A stretch of DNA of 31,480 bases, from contig UQNB01000020.1 of assembly GCA_900542235.1 (NCBI GenBank), forward strand, positions 1-31,480, read 5' to 3'. Made by a program: the position numbers and the translations under genes. Each line of letters begins with the position of its first letter. Within the stretch, counting starts at the first letter, position 1. Positions 15,546 through 22,440 of the stretch are shown in pieces. Under the pieces are notes generated by a model. It had not been told where the DNA came from and searched no databases. It saw only the letters and a program-made list of their open reading frames with translations. The DNA comes from an uncultured Collinsella sp. GTDB taxonomy: Bacteria > Actinomycetota > Coriobacteriia > Coriobacteriales > Coriobacteriaceae.

Positions 15546-15581
15546 CGCTCCTCCTCTCGAACGCAGCTACGGTGACCTCAT

Positions 15582-15590
15582 ATCATAGCA
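15582..15590 (-). promoter_or_regulatory. Extended -10 promoter candidate for the Shango-like operon
   Basis: On the minus strand TGCTATGAT gives an extended -10 element (TG, one base, TATGAT at 15587-15582). The expected RNA would start about 30 bases before GTG 15545. No good -35 box is seen, as is usual for extended -10 promoters. Confidence 0.45.
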
Positions 15591-15632
15591 CAGCATCAAA
15601 CAGATGTTCGAGATACCGCTACGTAGATAGAT

Positions 15633-16349
15633 TTAGAACAGGAGGGCGTAGATGACGGCGATGATGACGGAGGGAAGCATATTGGCAGTGCGGAAGGTCT
15701 GAGGACGGATAAGGTTGACGCCGACGCAGAAGATGAGCATGGAGCCTACGAGCGAAAGGCTGTCGAGGGCTGCCGTGGTCATGATGGGGGAGAGTGCACC
15801 GGCAAACAGCGTGATCGTCCCCTGGAACACGGCGACGGGCAGGGCGGAAAAGATGCAGCCGCGGCCAAGTGAGGCCGTCATGGTGCAGACGATGATGCAG
15901 TCCAGTGCGCCCTTGAGGGCAAGCGTTGACCAGTCGCCGAGCAGGCCGTCCTGAATCGATCCCACAATGGCCATGGCGCCGATACACACGGTGAGCGAAG
16001 TCGAGACAAAAGCGTTGGTGAACTCGTTATCGCCCTCGCTGCCGGTTTTGCGCTTGAGCCATTCGCCAAGGTTCTCAATGGCGGCTTCCAAGTCGACGGC
16101 CTCGCCGATGAGCGAACCGAGCGCAAATGAGACGATGAGCATGGTGGTACCGGTGGTCGACAGCGCCTTTCCATCGATAAGGAGCATCTTTTGCATGGTG
16201 CCGCCAAGGCCGATAAACAGGACGCACAGCCCCGACGCTTTCATGAGCGTGTCTTGGATACGCGGTGTGATAAAGCGACCGCCCGCTAATCCCAAAAGAC
16301 CGCCCGCAACTAAAAGGACAACGTTGATGATTGTTCCCAAGCCCGGCAT
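15633..16349 (-). CDS. DUF554 family membrane protein
   Basis: A 238-residue, strongly hydrophobic protein with about six to seven membrane helices. The beginning M-P-G-L-G-T-I-I-N-V, the G-G-x-x-G-L-x-x-G-R-F-I-T pattern, and the end matching small YdfK/YqgA-type proteins identify DUF554. The function of the family is unknown; transport has been suggested. ATG 16349 is chosen because AGGAGG precedes it by four bases. Its stop lies 87 bp upstream of the Shango-like operon, on the same strand; a shared transcript is possible but the operon has its own candidate promoter. Confidence 0.85.
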   Translation of the reverse strand: MPGLGTIINVVLLVAGGLLGLAGGRFITPRIQDTLMKASGLCVLFIGLGGTMQKMLLIDGKALSTTGTTMLIVSFALGSLIGEAVDLEAAIENLGEWLKRKTGSEGDNEFTNAFVSTSLTVCIGAMAIVGSIQDGLLGDWSTLALKGALDCIIVCTMTASLGRGCIFSALPVAVFQGTITLFAGALSPIMTTAALDSLSLVGSMLIFCVGVNLIRPQTFRTANMLPSVIIAVIYALLF

Positions 16350-16419
16350 GAGCCCTCCTGTATTGATGCCAACGTGGCAATCGTAGCAGAATGGAATGCG
16401 AGACACATCGCGACTCATC

Positions 16420-16443
16420 TAATACGTTATATAAGTGGTATTA
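16420..16443. promoter_or_regulatory. AT-rich palindrome upstream of the DUF554 gene
   Basis: TAATAC (16420-16425) is mirrored by GTATTA (16438-16443) across a 12-base AT-rich spacer with TATATAA. It lies 71-94 bp upstream of ATG 16349 and 25 bp downstream of the previous gene's stop. It could be an operator or the promoter of the DUF554 gene. Confidence 0.35.
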
Positions 16444-16467
16444 GCAACGACGCGCAGTATTTAAGCC

Positions 16468-17898
16468 TCAGGTGGTTGTCGGGACATAGGGATAGTAGTC
16501 AAAGCGCAGTGTCATAAGCCGCTGTGGGGATTCAATAGCCGCGGCGATGATATTGGCATCGCGGGTACGATCAAACCCTTCGAGTTCGATCTGATACGAG
16601 ACGTCTTGCATAATGTCCAGACGTCGCCAGGCTAGGAGTGTGTCGCCATCGAATTCCAAGGTCTTGCCTCCGTCTGGGGCAACGGCGTATAGGCGCAATT
16701 TAGCGGTGGTTGCAGGGTCGACAACCGTGACCTTTTTAATTTCGTTTCGAGTATTCTTGGCGCCCAACAAGGTGAGCAGTGTTGGGGCCACGACCTCGCC
16801 CGATGGCAAAAAGACGACTTCGATGGATTCAGGAAATGCGATGATGGCCGACTTGCGGACGGGCTGATTGGCGGCGGCAACTTCGATGCTTGCAGCGTCG
16901 ATGACCTCCGTGTGGTCGAGCGCGGCAAACACGCAGCAGTTACCTTCATCGATTTCTTGAGGATCAGCAAGCCCCAGACTGTCCGCGAGCTCGGGATCGT
17001 TTTGATCGGTAGCGGGCTCATTCGGTGCTTCGAAAGAAGCTGGGACGCTGTTTGTCGGCGATGACGTGTCGCCCGCACCCGCTTCCTTGTCCGCGCTCTC
17101 TTCTTGTATGGTTGCGTTGATGGGTTCGTCGTTTGAGGGGAGCGTCTTGGCGTCAAGCGCGGAGGGGAGAATTCCGATGGCTCCGGATCCGTTCCACTCC
17201 ATTTCGAGAAGCGCCGGGTCGGCAAGAATGCGTTGCCTGCTTTGCGCGTGGGCATCGATTTCAATAGGGCCTGCCTCTATCCCTCGTGTAAGGCTGAGTG
17301 ATCCGGCTGGCTTCTCGAAATGAGCGTCCGTGTCTTTGGTGCTGGCGGCGTAGAACAGCAGGGACGTTTCTCCCGCCGCGATGGCATCGGTGCCGGCTTT
17401 GGCCAGCCGCAACGATGCCGTGAATGAGAGGGTGGGCTGCGTGTCGTCTGCATTCGCGGCGGCGCAGCCCAGACATATACCGCCTCCTTTCTCGAAAAAC
17501 GCACCGTCAAAGGCGACCTTCGCTCCGTTCGCCGAGTCATCGACCGAAGCGATGTCGATGCGCAGCTCTAAATTGCATGGATCGCCATCTGCATCGAGCA
17601 CAACCGAGCGCCACGTGCAGACGGCGCACCCCGCCTGGGAGCCGTTTACCTTGTTCGAACGATTGATATCCACGACTATCGAGCCGTCCGTATTACGACG
17701 AAGGCATCCCGAGGTTGAGATTGCGGCCTGTGCAATCGGAAAACGCTTACACGCAATGGCGCTCGACGGATTTGGTGCGGAGCTTAGGGCTGCTGGTAAG
17801 GAGTCTGCCATGACGGGAGTCGCCCAAGCGGCGACAGGCGTTCCGGTTGCGAGCGCGCCGCAGAGTGCGACGACGGGCAAAAGGTTCTTCGATGCCAT
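16468..17898 (-). CDS. Secreted cysteine-rich protein of unknown function
   Basis: I do not recognise this 476-residue protein. It starts at ATG 17898 after AAGGAG. Residues 1-26 form a signal peptide (K4, hydrophobic 6-24, A-W-A-T near the cleavage site). The N-terminal half (50-145) has seven cysteines, including C91-x-x-C94 and C142-x-x-C145, and a C-C pair sits at 321-322; paired extracellular cysteines are notable. Residues ~255-318 are an acidic, Pro/Ser/Thr-rich linker. The C-terminal domain (~325-476) looks all-beta, ending in an aromatic strand F-D-Y-Y-P-Y. No membrane anchor or sorting signal is seen. It is the last gene of a leftward cluster of surface-type genes. Confidence 0.75.
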   Translation of the reverse strand: MASKNLLPVVALCGALATGTPVAAWATPVMADSLPAALSSAPNPSSAIACKRFPIAQAAISTSGCLRRNTDGSIVVDINRSNKVNGSQAGCAVCTWRSVVLDADGDPCNLELRIDIASVDDSANGAKVAFDGAFFEKGGGICLGCAAANADDTQPTLSFTASLRLAKAGTDAIAAGETSLLFYAASTKDTDAHFEKPAGSLSLTRGIEAGPIEIDAHAQSRQRILADPALLEMEWNGSGAIGILPSALDAKTLPSNDEPINATIQEESADKEAGAGDTSSPTNSVPASFEAPNEPATDQNDPELADSLGLADPQEIDEGNCCVFAALDHTEVIDAASIEVAAANQPVRKSAIIAFPESIEVVFLPSGEVVAPTLLTLLGAKNTRNEIKKVTVVDPATTAKLRLYAVAPDGGKTLEFDGDTLLAWRRLDIMQDVSYQIELEGFDRTRDANIIAAAIESPQRLMTLRFDYYPYVPTTT

Positions 17899-17916
17899 GG
17901 GGTCTCCTTAGCTAAT

Positions 17917-18198
17917 TTAGTGCGGCCTATCCGTGTTTTGTTTCTGGCTGTGTTTGATGTGCAGACCGAGGCCGGCGGTCCCCGCGCCTGCTGCTGTGGC
18001 ACCTACTGCCAAGAGCCATCGTCTGTCGCCTGTCTGCGCCAACGGTTCCTCGCGGTCGCCGCGGTCGAGTTCCGAGAGATCGACCGTCACTTGCGTGGCG
18101 GCCTGTACCTGTTCTTGCTGGGCAAAGGCCATGGCTGGCCCAAACGCTAGGATGCTGACGGTGGCGGCCAGGGCGATAGCCTTATGCCGTGTGCGCAC
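17917..18198 (-). CDS. Small exported protein with an LAQTG sorting-like C-terminus
   Basis: A 93-residue protein using GTG 18198, which gives a clean signal peptide (R2-T-R-H-K, hydrophobic 7-24, cleavage after A-F-A). A TTG 18228 start is possible but adds a poor leader. The mature part is short, then L53-A-Q-T-G57, a hydrophobic stretch (61-81) and a tail with K83 and K87: the layout of a sortase substrate of the LAxTG type known for actinobacterial class E sortases. The start overlaps the previous gene by 17 bp; the Shine-Dalgarno is weak, so coupling is likely. Function unknown; it may be wall-anchored or membrane-held. Confidence 0.65.
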   Translation of the reverse strand: MRTRHKAIALAATVSILAFGPAMAFAQQEQVQAATQVTVDLSELDRGDREEPLAQTGDRRWLLAVGATAAGAGTAGLGLHIKHSQKQNTDRPH

Positions 18199-18781
18199 CG
18201 GGCTCGACCGTCCAGGTGATCGTTGCAACCTGATCGCCTTCGCCGGTTACGCGGAAGATGTCGCGCGTGACGCGGGCGACGTTTCCGCTTGTCTTGAGCT
18301 TAATTTTGTCCGTGCCGCCGGCAATGCCCTGGTAGCCCATGTCGAAGGCTGCATTCTTGGAAAGATCGAGGCCCGTCTCCTGCATTGCGGCGCTGGCGTT
18401 CTGGAGTGCGCCGTCGGGGCCGACCTTAAAGTCGATGGAATTCTGCGCGGTTCCGGCCTTGGCGTCGGCGGCAATGGTCCAGGTGTTCATGGCGTCGATC
18501 TTCATGTTGGTGACATGGATGCCGTAGGCCGAATGATTGTCGATGGTGGTCGCGTCTTCTGAGGGGCCCTGAAGCGTGCCGTCGGCCTTGGCGACGAAGG
18601 GAATAACCGTCGGAACTTTGAACTCTACGTTGTCGATCTCGGTCCTGACCATTACTTTCGTGGTTCCAACGCGCCCGGCTGCCAGAGCTGGCGTCGGGGC
18701 GGCGCCCATTGCGAGCGCGAGCGCGAGCCCTGCGCCCACGACGAGCGCTCTGGCTCCGTTCATGTTCCTGGTGATGTCCAT
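18182..18781 (-). CDS. Secreted beta-rich surface-type protein
   Basis: A 199-residue protein; ATG 18781 follows AAAGGAA. Residues 1-35 are a signal peptide (basic region with R5, hydrophobic 13-33, cleavage near A-L-A-A). The mature chain contains V-P-T-V-I-P-F-V-A-K-A-D-G-T-L followed by T-I-D-N-H-S-A-Y-G-I-H-V, a pattern I associate with secreted beta-sandwich proteins of Coriobacteriia and Firmicutes, but I cannot name a family with confidence. It ends in a strand T-I-T-W-T-V-E-P-G. No cysteine, anchor or sorting signal is present. Given neighbours with sorting and membrane anchors, it may be a subunit of a surface structure. Confidence 0.75.
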   Translation of the reverse strand: MDITRNMNGARALVVGAGLALALAMGAAPTPALAAGRVGTTKVMVRTEIDNVEFKVPTVIPFVAKADGTLQGPSEDATTIDNHSAYGIHVTNMKIDAMNTWTIAADAKAGTAQNSIDFKVGPDGALQNASAAMQETGLDLSKNAAFDMGYQGIAGGTDKIKLKTSGNVARVTRDIFRVTGEGDQVATITWTVEPGAHTA

Positions 18782-18871
18782 GGTCGTTCCTTTCTATTCG
18801 CCGCGGGCCGCCCCCGCGATGATTGGACGAATGCTGGTGAATTGCGTGCGGTGCCGCGTCGGCCGAAAAAG

Positions 18872-19381
18872 CTAGTTCTCGGCTTGCTCAACCCGTACCC
18901 TGACACGTGTCGGATTGCCGTGGCTGTCGAGGGTCTTGGCATCGAGTGCCTGGATCTCGATGTATGCCTCGCCTTCTTTGATGTCGCCGGCGGGGCACGT
19001 CTCGATTGTCTTGCCGGTCTCGACCACACCGGATTCGTACATGGTCTCGTCGTTTTGGATGACGCGGAATCGCTGGGGAAATTTATTGTCTTGGACGTTT
19101 TGCACGTTGACGCGCAGCTTGCCGTCCTCCTGCAGCTGAGCGATCGGTGCGACCGAAATCGTCATCATATTGTCGCGGACGATGGCATCGAGCTCATCTT
19201 GGATTTCTTGGCGCGATTTACCCTCTGCCGTCGTGACTGAGGCACCCGCTTCGGGCACGGGCTGCGACTGCCAGGCGTATAGCCCTACGGCGACAAGGGC
19301 GCAGACGATAGCCAGGCAGACAACGACGAGTTTCTTGCGACGCCCCAGTCCTGCGAGGCGGGGCGGCTTCTTCGCACTCAT
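18872..19381 (-). CDS. Single-pass membrane protein with extracytoplasmic domain, unknown function
   Basis: A 169-residue type II membrane protein: basic cytosolic N-terminus (K-K-P-P-R ... R-R-K-K), one membrane helix (about 18-41), then an exported domain. The C-terminal half carries beta strands (R-F-R-V-I-Q-N-D-E-T-M-Y-E-S-G-V-V-E-T-G-K-T-I) and ends without an anchor. The V-V-E-T-G-K-T-I ... G-E-A-Y-I-E-I-Q-A-L text is reminiscent of accessory proteins beside secreted beta-sandwich proteins, but this is only an impression. It overlaps the 98-residue gene by four bases (ATGA), so the two are co-translated; the secreted beta-rich gene follows 90 bp later. Confidence 0.7.
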   Translation of the reverse strand: MSAKKPPRLAGLGRRKKLVVVCLAIVCALVAVGLYAWQSQPVPEAGASVTTAEGKSRQEIQDELDAIVRDNMMTISVAPIAQLQEDGKLRVNVQNVQDNKFPQRFRVIQNDETMYESGVVETGKTIETCPAGDIKEGEAYIEIQALDAKTLDSHGNPTRVRVRVEQAEN

Positions 19382-19674
19382 GCGGCGTCCTTGGTGGTGT
19401 AGACACGTGCGAACGTGGACGGCTCCGCTCCAAAGAGCATGTGAAGCATCAGGCGGCGCGAGTAGATGAGCTCGTCAAAGTCGTGGGGGAGCTCGATGTC
19501 GTGGATACGCGCGATGTGGTGGGCGAGCGCCGAGAACGACTCGGGGTCGCAGATAACATCGGTGGTGACGTGGTAGACCGCCGTATCGGGGAGCGCCTCT
19601 TCGTCGAAAGGCAGGAGATAGGGATCGTCGTCGACCTCGATGGCGACGCCGTACTGGGGCCAGTAATATGCCAT
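19378..19674 (-). CDS. Small cytosolic protein of unknown function
   Basis: A 98-residue acidic protein, not recognised. ATG 19674 has GGAGG six bases upstream, the best ribosome site in this cluster, which makes it a real gene. It has no signal peptide or membrane helix. The order of charged and aromatic residues suggests a small alpha/beta fold (Y-Y-W-P-Q-Y-G-V-A-I-E-V-D at the start, a helical S-A-L-A-H-H-I-A-R-I in the middle). As first gene of the leftward surface cluster it may be cytosolic support, or merely co-transcribed. Confidence 0.65.
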   Translation of the reverse strand: MAYYWPQYGVAIEVDDDPYLLPFDEEALPDTAVYHVTTDVICDPESFSALAHHIARIHDIELPHDFDELIYSRRLMLHMLFGAEPSTFARVYTTKDAA

Positions 19675-19748
19675 GGGAACCTCCCTGCTTCTGGGACCAA
19701 AACTTCTATCGGTTTTGGCTGTCGACGCCGACCGTATCAGCCGCTACT

Positions 19749-19766
19749 TGACCAATTTCTGACCAA
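19749..19766. promoter_or_regulatory. Helical-turn direct repeat TGACCAA, possible operator
   Basis: Two identical TGACCAA units start 11 bp apart, one turn of the helix, about 75-92 bp upstream of the ATG of the 98-residue gene. Two TTGAC units follow at 19771 and 19779. The spacing would suit a dimeric activator or response regulator, but no regulator gene is nearby. Confidence 0.3.
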
Positions 19767-19910
19767 ATGCTTGACGGATTGACATCTCCGCAGGTAAAAG
19801 GTGAAAAAAATTACTTCAACTTTTTTCGAGCGACAATCGAGCGGCCGGCGACGGCGGGGCGATATGTGTCAAAAGCATCGTCTGCCGAGGAAGCCTTGCC
19901 GTTCGCCGAA

Positions 19911-19938
19911 TTGCACAAACGTAAAAATCGCCAATTAT
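19911..19938 (+). promoter_or_regulatory. Possible promoter of the LDH/Etf operon
   Basis: TTGCAC at 19911-19916 and AATTAT at 19933-19938 with a 16-base spacer. The leader to GTG 20021 would be about 75 bases. Weak but the best match in the region. Confidence 0.3.
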
Positions 19939-20020
19939 GGAGACGGTCTCGAACACGTCGACGAAACGATGCGGTAACATCTCCCTGCAAACACTGTAGT
20001 TAGCTAAAGGGGGAGTTCGC

Positions 20021-21622
20021 GTGTCTGCAACCATTAAACCCTTCACCGATGAGTTCGAAGAGTATGGCCGCGATGAATCTCGTGCATCGGGCGAAGCATC
20101 GAGCATCTCGTTTCCGACAACGGAAGACGAGGTCCGTGCCATTTTGGAAACGCTCCATGCCGAGCGTGTCCCGGTAACGGTTCAGGGCGCCCGAACCGGC
20201 CTTGCCGCCGGTGCCGTGCCCCACGGTGGGCATATCCTCAATACTTCCCGTATGAATCGCTACTTGGGCCTTCGCCGCGATGAACAAGGCCAATTTCTGC
20301 TGCGCGTGGAGCCGGGCGTTGTGCTCTCGGAGCTGCGTAAGCAGCTGAGCAAGAAGGTACTGCCGACCGCTGGTTGGGACCAGGCATCGCTTGAGGCCTA
20401 CGAGGAGTTCCAAGAGTCCCCCGAGCAGTTCTTTCCCACCGATCCCACCGAGGCATCTGCCTGTCTGGGCGGCATGGCGGCATGCAACGCCTCCGGCGCC
20501 CGCAGCTACGCTTACGGCCCCATGCGCCCTCACGTCACGGGCCTTCATGTCGTGCTGACCGATGGCGACCTGCTCGAGCTTCACCGTGGCGAGGTTTTTG
20601 CACGGGGTCGTCGCCTTTCGCTCGTGACGGCAGAGGGCCGCACGCTCGAGCTTGATCTTCCTGACTACACCATGCCCAAGACCAAAAATGCTTCGGGCTA
20701 TTTCGTTGCTGACGATATGGATGCCATCGATCTGTTTATCGGTGCGTGTGGCACACTCGGCGTCATCACCGAGCTCGAGATTGCCCTGCAGGCGGCGCCT
20801 GCGGTCGTTTGGGGTGTGAGCTGCTTCTTTGACAGCGAAGACAAGGCCGTGTCCTTCACCGATTCTGTGCGTCCCGTCCTGTCCCACGCGACTGCCATCG
20901 AATATTTCGATGCGGGCGCCCTGGATATCCTGCGTCGTCAGCGTGAGCAGTCGACCGCGTTCGCCTCGCTGCCGGCGCTCGACAAAGACGCCAAGGTCTG
21001 TGTCTACGTGGAGCTCGACTGCGACGACGAAGCCCAGGCGACTGAGGAGCTGTATCACTTGGGGTGGGTACTGGAGCTTGCGGGCGGCAGCGACGATGCG
21101 ACATGGGTCGCGCGCACCGAGGTCGATCGCGAGTGCCAGCGGTTCTTCCGCCACGCGGTTCCCGAGAGTGTCAATATGCTCATTGACGAGCGTCGCCGCA
21201 TCGACCCCACCATTACCAAGCTGGGATCGGATATGTCGGTGCCCAATGCGCGCCTTGCCGATGTCATGGCCCTCTATCGCCGCACGCTGGCCGAAAGCGG
21301 GCTTGAGTCTGCTGCCTGGGGACACATCGGGAACAACCATCTGCATGTGAACATCCTGCCGCGCGATGCGCAAGACTACCGCCGTGGTGGAGAACTCTTT
21401 GCCCAGTGGGCTTCCGAGGTCACGGCCATGGGCGGTGCCGTTTCTGCCGAGCACGGCGTCGGCAAGATCAAGGCGGGCTTCTTGGAGACGATGTACGGCC
21501 ACGAGGCCATGGTCGAGTCGGCGCGTCTCAAACTCCAGCTCGATCCTGCCGGCCAGCTGGGTCGCGGCAACCTGTTTACGGAGAAGCTCTTGGATGAACT
21601 CGTCCAGAAAGGGGGCGCGTGA
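20021..21622 (+). CDS. lctD: FAD-linked 2-hydroxyacid (lactate) dehydrogenase, GlcD/LctD type
   Basis: A 533-residue flavoprotein of the GlcD/vanillyl-alcohol-oxidase superfamily. GTG 20021 follows AAGGGGGA. The FAD-binding domain spans about 30-255 (P-T-T-E-D-E-V at 32-38, G-A-R-T-G-L-A-A-G-A-V-P 56-67, G-G-M-A-A-C-N-A-S-G-A 150-160, G-A-C-G-T-L-G-V-I-T 241-250). The C-terminal oxidase domain carries W-G-H435-I-G-N-N-H440-L-H442 and S-A-E477-H478-G-V-G, the conserved metal/substrate residues. Followed with a four-base overlap by etfB, then by ferredoxin-EtfA: the LctD-LctB-LctC arrangement of the confurcating lactate dehydrogenase of Acetobacterium. D-lactate is the likeliest substrate; glycolate or another 2-hydroxyacid is possible. 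No lactate permease is adjacent. Confidence 0.85.
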   Translation: MSATIKPFTDEFEEYGRDESRASGEASSISFPTTEDEVRAILETLHAERVPVTVQGARTGLAAGAVPHGGHILNTSRMNRYLGLRRDEQGQFLLRVEPGVVLSELRKQLSKKVLPTAGWDQASLEAYEEFQESPEQFFPTDPTEASACLGGMAACNASGARSYAYGPMRPHVTGLHVVLTDGDLLELHRGEVFARGRRLSLVTAEGRTLELDLPDYTMPKTKNASGYFVADDMDAIDLFIGACGTLGVITELEIALQAAPAVVWGVSCFFDSEDKAVSFTDSVRPVLSHATAIEYFDAGALDILRRQREQSTAFASLPALDKDAKVCVYVELDCDDEAQATEELYHLGWVLELAGGSDDATWVARTEVDRECQRFFRHAVPESVNMLIDERRRIDPTITKLGSDMSVPNARLADVMALYRRTLAESGLESAAWGHIGNNHLHVNILPRDAQDYRRGGELFAQWASEVTAMGGAVSAEHGVGKIKAGFLETMYGHEAMVESARLKLQLDPAGQLGRGNLFTEKLLDELVQKGGA

Positions 21623-22440
21623 AGATGAGTGATTTCCATATGGTGGTGTGCGTCAAGGCGGTGCCCGGAAGCACCGAGGTCAAGATGGACCCCAAGACCA
21701 ATACTATCGTGCGTGATGGCAGACAGGCGGTCATTAATCCCTTCGATGCAAGTGCCCTCGAATGTGCGCTAGCGCTGAAGGACGACTTTATCGGCTTTGG
21801 CATGGACGTGCGTGTGACGGTGGTGTCGATGGGCATCCCCGCGACCGAATCGCTACTGCGCGACTGCATCGCCCGAGGTGCCGACGACGCGCTGCTGCTG
21901 ACCGACCGAGCCTTTGCGGGCGCCGATACCCTAGCCACCACCTATGCCCTCAAATGCGGCATCGAGGCACTCGATGAGGACTTTGACCTGCTCATCTGCG
22001 GCAAGATGGCAGTGGACGGCGATACGGCCCAGATCGGCCCCGAGCTGGCCGGCGCCTTTGGGATCCCCTGCGTGACCGACGTGAGCTGTGTGCAGAGCGC
22101 GGGATTTACGACGTGTGGCTCGCTGGCGCTCGTCCACGGCTGCGATGCCGGCGAGGAGACGGTGTACCTGGAGATGCCGTGTGCGATGACGACCGCCAAG
22201 GAGATTGGCCAGCTGCGCATGCCGAGTATTGCCGGTATTCGCGCGGCCGAGGATGCAGACGTGCGCGTGGCCAGCGCTGCCGACGTAAACGCCGATCCCT
22301 CGCGTTGCGGCCTTGCCGGATCACCGACGCAGGTCGTGCGCTCGTTTGTGCCCGACCGTGACCAAACGTGCGAGGCCGTTGAGGGAACGGCGTCCGAGCA
22401 GGCGGTAAAACTTGCCAAGATTATCGAGGGGATGGCATAG
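21619..22440 (+). CDS. etfB: Electron transfer flavoprotein beta subunit
   Basis: A 273-residue EtfB. It begins V-C-V-K-A-V-P-G-S as the family does and contains N-P-F-D-A-S-A-L-E, G-A-D-D-A-L-L-L-T-D, and the EtfB signature D-G-D-T-A-Q-I-G-P-E-L-A (132-143). GTG 21619 overlaps the stop of the dehydrogenase (GTGA), with GGGGG just upstream; ATG 21625 is an alternative. With the ferredoxin-bearing EtfA it should carry electrons between the dehydrogenase flavin, NAD(H) and ferredoxin. Cytosolic. The etfA start follows directly after its stop. Confidence 0.9.
   Translation: MKMSDFHMVVCVKAVPGSTEVKMDPKTNTIVRDGRQAVINPFDASALECALALKDDFIGFGMDVRVTVVSMGIPATESLLRDCIARGADDALLLTDRAFAGADTLATTYALKCGIEALDEDFDLLICGKMAVDGDTAQIGPELAGAFGIPCVTDVSCVQSAGFTTCGSLALVHGCDAGEETVYLEMPCAMTTAKEIGQLRMPSIAGIRAAEDADVRVASAADVNADPSRCGLAGSPTQVVRSFVPDRDQTCEAVEGTASEQAVKLAKIIEGMA

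Larger units (their letters stand above)
19675..20020. other. 346-bp divergent intergenic region upstream of the surface cluster and the LDH/Etf operon
   Basis: No credible gene. Contents: CCAAAAC/GTTTTGG inverted repeat (19697-19703 and 19712-19718); direct repeats TGACCAA at 19749-19755 and 19760-19766 (11-bp period); an AT-rich stretch around 19803-19828; and a possible rightward promoter TTGCAC (19911-19916) with AATTAT (19933-19938). Both flanking promoters should lie here. Confidence 0.5.

Noticed and set aside
19767..20003. 78-residue open frame in the divergent intergenic region
   Set aside because: No ribosome site, basic low-complexity composition, and it overlaps the likely promoters.
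20000..21502. 500-residue minus-strand open frame
   Set aside because: Opposite the FAD dehydrogenase with conserved active-site motifs; no recognisable domains.
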